Below, in pieces: positions 53,716 to 58,604 of a DNA stretch of 58,604 bases (the stretch's first letter is position 1; every line of letters starts with the position of its first letter). This stretch comes from Penium margaritaceum. Its lineage: Eukaryota; Streptophyta; Zygnematophyceae; Desmidiales; Peniaceae. The notes under the pieces are model-generated. The model did not search any database, was not told where the DNA came from, and saw only the letters and a program-made list of their open reading frames with translations. Location of the stretch: assembly GCA_023375785.1 (NCBI GenBank), contig SZWC01002438.1:152263-210866 (forward strand), given 5' to 3'. The translations under genes and the position numbers were made by a program.

Positions 53716-53999
53716 CACGCAGGTGTGTGCTCAGACAACATCATCCTAAAGCAACTTTCAACAGAATTGAGGATACACATGCGCAGCAGCTGATGCAAAA
53801 AATGAAGAGGGGAACCTGGGGATACTGCGGCAGTTTCTAGGATGAGGGAACAAGGGACCAAAAAGCTTGGAGGGGGAGTACAGTGGCGGAAACGCACAGC
53901 TTTGTGAAGCAACAGGGTCCAAGACCCCCAAACCTAAAAGTGCAACACACACCTGGAGAAATTGAGTAACTACAAATCTGGACCAAGAGTCGTGAAGCC
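53716..53999. other. No recognised feature
   Basis: I see no gene, LTR edge or repeat homology here. Short ORFs on the minus strand are not similar to anything I know. Confidence 0.4.
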
Positions 54000-54345
54000 C
54001 CCCATTGGTTGGCGATGGGCTAGCGAGTTCCAATCAACCTCACAATCCCGGTACCACTGACGGGTATGACCTTGACCTCGCTGATTTCCTAATCTACCCC
54101 TGCGCAACTGTTTGGACTATTCCGGTAGCATGTGGTCACACAAGTCATATTACAATATTTAACCAACGAATCAACGTTTGTTTTGGGGATCACATCCTAC
54201 TGTGATCACACTCATTTCACCAAGAGCGTGTCATCAAATTAGTTCTTGTTGCCATTTTCCCTCTAGTTCGTTTTGCTAGGTTGCCACCGGATGGACACCC
54301 GTCATCCTCCAGCCATCCACAAGTCCTTCTACCCCTCATCAATCT
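54000..54345 (+). repeat. Interspersed repeat, copy 2
   Basis: Partner of 41930-42265, same orientation, moderately diverged. It lies downstream of Cop10, where its 3' LTR would be, just as copy 1 lies downstream of Cop9. Confidence 0.6.
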
Positions 54346-54835
54346 GCTCAGCTGCTCCTCGCTTCGCACAAGCCGTTCACCCCACTCCGCTAGCACAGTG
54401 CCAGTAGGCAGATGTTGTCTCGAGTCAGCTATCTTCAGTGGCTTGCTTAGGGGTGTGACCACACTGTGTCTTGATATAGATCTTCAAAACTTCCCCTGAT
54501 CTTGGCTACAATCTTTACTTAGAGCTTGGTCGTAGACTATTGATGCACTTATGATCAGGCTATGTCGATCGTCGATCAATCAATCAACAAATCAATTATT
54601 GATAGTTGTCCGAGAGTTGTCCGGTATCCTTGTGTGTGTCACTTTGGTGTTTGCTCTCAGTGGTACACATCAGTAAACCTCGCTCCTCCCCTCATCCCAG
54701 CATCACTGCACAGGGATGCGCATTGCCAGTAGATACATATGCTGCTCATTACATTCTAATCATCAAATCACAGGTACAAAGTGGACAGGGCAAGGAATGG
54801 GATTACCCTCTCTCCTGATCCCAGGAGATAGTGTA
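54346..54835. other. No recognised feature
   Basis: AT-rich, with short repeats such as ATCAATCAATCAACAAATCAAT (54575-54596). No coding or LTR signal could be supported. Confidence 0.4.
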
Positions 54836-54971
54836 GTATAGTGTAAAATAGGCAAGCAGAAAGTCAGGGGAGGGAGTGACGCCCCTCCATTGGCCTTCTG
54901 TCTTGCAACTTTTTTTTTCTTTTCTTCCCTTCTTCACATTGGGCACAATACAAAAAAAATACTTTTCAACA
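54836..54971 (-). repeat. Cop10 3' LTR, start clear, left end uncertain
   Basis: On the minus strand a polypurine run (CACAAGGGGAGGAA, 54972-54985) is followed by TGTTGAAAAGTA, the LTR start. The left limit is a guess: at 54810-54835 the minus strand reads CCTGGGATCAGGAGAG, which resembles a decayed primer site, so a very short LTR is possible. A longer LTR is equally possible. Confidence 0.45.
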
Positions 54972-55267
54972 TTCCTCCCCTTGTGTGTCAAAGGGATAAG
55001 AACAAAACAGCAAGAAAACAATCAAACAAAAAAACCTAGCCTTGTGCCTCCCCTATTCACCTAATCGTTTTTTCTTTCCTCACGCATGGCTACATCTTTG
55101 CATTGAGTGCACCATGTTACATGAATCCTTTGCTACATCTTCTCAGCTCTTCCATGTGTTCATTCCACCCATTCATGTAGCATGCATCATTCATGTGTGC
55201 GGAGTTTGTTTATTCATACCCTCGGTTTCTACCTCATATTGGGGGTCCGAGTTATAAGAGTCATGCC

Positions 55268-56770
55268 TCACGTGGACAATCCCATGCACTCACTCAGCAC
55301 ATCTTGCTGTTTGTGATCAAGCACCTTTGTGAAAAGATCTGCCACCTGATCCTTTGTATCAACGTGCTCCAAGCGTACTTCATCAACCAATGCGTTCCGC
55401 GCGTAGTGGTATTGGCGTTCTACGTGTTTTTTCCTGTCATGCAGAACCAGATCCTCACTTAAGGCAATCGTGCCTTCATTGTCACAGTACATTGTTGAAG
55501 GCTCAAGCTGATCAAATCTAAGCTTGCCCAACAGCATGTGCAGCCAGACTACTTCTCGTTTTGCCTCGCTTGCCGCAATGTATTCTGCTTCTATGGAGGA
55601 CAGCGCCACAACTGACTGCTTCTTTGATCGCCAGGTAACAGGTGCTCTTGCAAGCAGAAAGACGTAGCCTGACATGGACTCTTTTCTTTTTTTTTTGTTT
55701 TTTTGGACTGACATGGACTTGCTTGTTTTCTTGTCACCAGACAAGTCAGAGTCGCAGTAGCCTAGGAGAGTCACATGAGAGACTGCTATGTAGCAGATCT
55801 TCATGGTAGACAAGCAGCGGAGGTACTTGACACATTACTTAGCTCGGAAAACATGTGTTCTAGTTAGGGCCTTGTACCCCTGGCTGAGCAGACCAATAGC
55901 ATAGGAAAGATCTGGCCTTGTTCTCATGAAATCATTCATTAGGGAGCCCATGATGCTTGGATATTGTTGAGCATCATGGACATCAGCCAGCATGTCAGTA
56001 GTCACCACATTTGTAAGACCGTGATCCAACTGCAGTGGTGTTGCTATAGGCCGTGCGCTTGATGTAGGAGTCCTGCAAAAGAGTAATGTTAGCAGGACCT
56101 TGGCATACTTGTATGCCAAGATAGAATGTGAGCGGACCCATGTCCTTCATCCAAAATGTTGTGGACAGTGCAGACTTGAAGACAGTGATATCACTCTCTT
56201 CAGCCATAGCACTTCCAAACAGAATCAGATCATCCGCGTAGATGATGACACCAAAGTTTATGTCGTAGTATACAGAGTGGTCAGAGTGTAATTGCTGTAG
56301 TTGGTGCTCAAGGAAGAAATGGTGGATCTTTCTATTCCACTTCCGTGGTACCTGCTCAAGACCATAGAGGGCTTTGCGCAGCAGACACACTAGATATTCC
56401 TCCCGTGGCTACGTAAGACCCTCTGGCTGTTGCATGAAGACCTCCTCCTTAAATTCACCATTGAGAAAGGTGGACTTGACATCCATCTGATGGAGATACC
56501 AGTCCTGACTTGCCGCCAGAGCCATGATGACACGAATCAAGGAATGTTTTGCCACCAGGGTAAAGGTATCTCTGTACTTAACGTCGCGCACCTGACTGAA
56601 ACCGCGCGCCACGAGGCAAGCCTTGTATTGACAAGGTTTGCCAGCAGCATCGAGCTTTGTTTTGAAGACCCAATTACAGGAGACAACCGGAGCCCCTGGA
56701 GGAGGTGGAACAAGGTCCCATGTTTGTTGCTTGAGAAGCTATTCATACTCTTCAACCGCTATACTGCGCC
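55268..56770 (-). pseudogene. Cop10 reverse transcriptase and RNase H
   Basis: RT on the minus strand: QQTWDLVPPPPGAPVVS, ARGFSQVRDVKYRDTF, WYLHQMDVKSTFLNGEF, VFMQQPEGL, LYGLEQVPRKWNRK, the catalytic VIIYADDLILF (YADD, complete) and MGPLTFYLGIQV. After a shift near 56000, SIMGSLMNDFMRTRPDLSYA. RNase H (55268-55813): YCDSDLSGDKKTSKSMS, WRSKKQSVVALS, EAEYIAASEA, CDNEGTIALSED and DQVADLFTKVL, ending in TGA (55268-55270). A 39-bp in-frame insertion lies at 55681-55719. TAGs occur near 56409 and 56738. Confidence 0.9.
55669..55719 (-). repeat. T-rich insert flanked by a 12-bp direct repeat in Cop10 RNase H
   Basis: CTGACATGGACT occurs at 55669-55680 and again at 55708-55719. The 27 bases between are nearly all T with scattered C and G. 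On the coding strand this adds 13 codons, a Lys-rich stretch, in frame, splitting KSMSGYVFLL into two copies of KSMS. It looks like an A-tailed insertion with a target duplication, or a slippage product. Confidence 0.75.
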
Positions 56771-58281
56771 ATTCAGTAGCCTCTGGGCGAGTGAGTATGT
56801 CACAGTAGATGATAGGATCCACAGCCTAAGTGACAAGAGCAGCCTCAGAAGTAGCAGGTTTAGTGCTGAGAAAAGCAGTCTCCAGAATTTTGGCTAAACC
56901 TGCTTGTTTAGCAAGTCGCACTGAGCACCGTGGGGGCTGACCAGGTTTCTAGTCCCGCGGGTAGAGTTGACGGGGAAGGAAGACATTCTGCTACTCTTGC
57001 TGCTGTGGATGTTGTTGTTGTTGTTGCTGAAGGTCAGGAGGGTCAGTCACCAGATGAGAAACAACAGGTGGGATGACACCATCGTGTTCATTAGCTTCAA
57101 GGTCCACCTGAACTTTCTGGAAGTCAGACGGGGAATCACCCAGGGGTATTGTGTTCTAGATTGGGGCAGGAAGTGCAGCGTGAGGTGTGGAGCAAAAACG
57201 GAGGTGCTCATCAAGTTTCATACTGTAGCTACAAAAAACATTCTTGGTGATGGGATCGTACAGGAAATATGCTTGTCCTGCAGCTTCATAACCAACCACA
57301 ATGCCCTTGCGGTAGTGGGATGAGAGCTTGTCCCTGCAAGAGGGATGAATCCAAGCAAAGCTTGGGCTGCCGAAGACCCTGAGGTTGCTGACATCTGGCC
57401 GGTGCCCAGAGTAGGCTTTGAAGGGCGATATTGAGTGTGGAAGCTGACGACAGGATACAAGGTTGGAGATGTGTGCAGCTGTGTTCGCAGCTTTTTCCTA
57501 GAATGATGGTGGGAGTTGTGCATCGTGGAGCATGGACCTGGCCTTGTCCAGGAGTATCCAGTTCATTCTTTCAGCTTTCCCATTGTATTTCCAGGTAAGG
57601 GGCACGATAGATTCCTGGCGAATGCCCTTGGCTTTGCATAAAGAGCCGAGAGTTTGATTGAAGAATTCAGTGCCGTTGTCTGATCTGCAGCATCTGATAG
57701 TCAAGCCGGTCTCGTTCCAAACCATCTTTGTCCAAGAAATAATGATATCCGCAGCTTCAAACTTGTGACAAAGGAATTGCACCCAGGTGTAGTGGGTCTG
57801 ATCATCAATGAGAAAAAAAACATCGTTTGCAAGACAGTAATTTTGTGGGGATCTGGCAGAGGTCCATGTGAATGAGTCCAAGTTTTTGTGTTGTCTTGGC
57901 CGCAAGATGACTTGGAAACGGATCTTGGGATTTTCGGCCTACAAGACATCCTTTTCATACTGCGTTGGCAGCTGGTGCAGTGATGGAGCTGGGTAATGAG
58001 TGAGCCACATGCTTCTGTGCCATGCGAGCCAGAGTGCCGTAGCCGGTGTGTCCCAATTTGCGGTGCCATAGTTCACTTAATGCCTGGGTCTGAGATGAAA
58101 TATCAATCTGTGGTTCTTCAGTTGATGTTGCAGCAAAGACCAATTCTGGTTCTGAGGAATCAGCTGCACTGTTAACTGTATGAGGGATAGAAAGAATCCC
58201 TTTCCACTTGGCAGCAACAGCAAGATCTGTTGAAATGATGCTCCTCACCATGGCAGGAGTGACTCCAAAAAGGAACACCAA
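56771..58281 (-). pseudogene. Cop10 integrase and linker
   Basis: The GAG-pre-integrase box LWHRKLGHTGYGTLARM is near 58060, followed by CLVGRKSQDPF. After a shift the core reads DVFFLIDDQTHYTWVQFL, CCRSDNGTEFFNQTL and PLTWKYNGKAERMN with the catalytic Glu. A TAG near 57500 stands where the family has Trp (PSF*EKAAN). LRVFGSPSFAWIHP and GIVVGYEAAGQAYFLYDP follow. A Gln-rich linker (nine Gln near 57010, then TAG) leads to RT. Gag and most of the protease are absent, because the SINE and the window end lie beyond 58281. Confidence 0.87.
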
Positions 58282-58604
58282 TAAGACAAGCCTTAGTGGC
58301 TTAGTGGTTAATGGTGTCCACCTCTAGAGGCAGGGGCCCGGGTTCAAGTCCCACAAGATGAAATTCTGCCCTGCCTCAAGGGAGGTGGAAAATAGATGCC
58401 AGGAAGCTAGCTCAACCTCTAGAGTTCCTCTTTAAGTTTCTAGAAGGCCAGGTGAGGGTCCAGGAAGGTGGCACACCTTCTAGAAGGGGTGACTTGTCCT
58501 ACAAGGCATCTAGAGGTGTCTTGATCTTCTGGACACCTTCCCTCCTACTAGAAGCAAGCTGAGGAATCTAGGAAGGGGCAGAAGCTTCTAGAGGAGGGAA
58601 GGGA
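58282..58604 (+). mobile_element. tRNA-derived SINE, cut by window end
   Basis: TGGCTTAGTGG (58297-58307) is a perfect Pol III A-box and GGTTCAAGTCC (58341-58351) a perfect B-box, with tRNA-like spacing. An anticodon-arm-like CCTCTAGAGG palindrome lies between them. A tRNA-unrelated body follows, with repeated TTCTAGAAGG and CTCTAGAGG units. It interrupts Cop10 at the integrase region. The 3' tail is outside the window, so length and target duplication are unknown. Confidence 0.78.

Noticed and set aside
1..58604. CRISPR arrays, bacterial operons, riboswitches
   Set aside because: No regularly spaced short repeats and no ribosome-binding-site-led gene strings. The content is eukaryotic retrotransposon.
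1..58604. A novel multi-gene host system
   Set aside because: Every well-supported coding region belongs to Copia or hAT elements. I found no intact non-transposon gene to build a system from.

Overview
The window looks like a slice of a large, repeat-rich genome of the green lineage. The main clue to lineage is the primer-binding sites. They match the 3' end or the anticodon arm of plant-type initiator tRNA-Met (a CTCTGATACCA end and a GGTGGGCCCATAAC anticodon arm). I found no convincing host gene in 58.6 kb. Nearly everything recognisable is Ty1/Copia LTR retrotransposon in various stages of decay, plus one dead hAT DNA transposon, one solo LTR, a tRNA-derived SINE, and triplet-rich or minisatellite DNA. 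I name the elements Cop1 to Cop10 by position.

Layout, left to right. 452-2476: Cop1 (+), 3' half of pol and its LTR. 2477-2829: LTR fragment of the Cop8 family. 2938-18205: Cop2 (+), an old relative of Cop4, split by Cop3. 5937-17956: Cop3 (-), with target duplication CTGAG and itself split by Cop4. 7090-13574: Cop4 (-), structurally complete, with target duplication GTAGC. 18206-19590: Cop5 (+), an RT-RNase H remnant fused to the Cop2 integrase. 22545-26635: Cop6 (+). 26933-41530: Cop7 (-), interrupted at 29288-35806 by a Cop3-type LTR fragment and by Cop8 (-), the youngest and best-preserved element. 42477-48250: Cop9 (-), carrying a solo Cop4-family LTR (46784-47521, target duplication GGTTG). 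48411-51864: hAT remnant. 51960-53100: triplet-rich gag-like DNA, a PBS and a short LTR. 53353-53715: 159-bp tandem repeat. 54836-58281: Cop10 (-). 58282-58604: SINE cut by the window end.

The genes encode the usual Copia polyprotein parts: gag with a CCHC knuckle, aspartic protease, integrase, reverse transcriptase and RNase H, in the Ty1/Copia order. Most copies are broken by stops, frameshifts and deletions. Two patterns stand out. First, Cop3 and Cop8 have primer sites complementary to the anticodon arm of tRNA-iMet (half-tRNA priming), whereas Cop4 and Cop7 use the tRNA 3' end. Second, most in-frame stops are TAG, often at codons where the family has Gln, while eight of nine polyprotein ends use TGA. 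This fits either cytosine-methylation decay or a TAG/TAA=Gln code, and I cannot decide between them from this window.

Four single N bases (11723, 26794, 32115, 34718) mark contig joins. Three are flanked by unmerged duplications, so local gag copies and lengths there are assembly artefacts.
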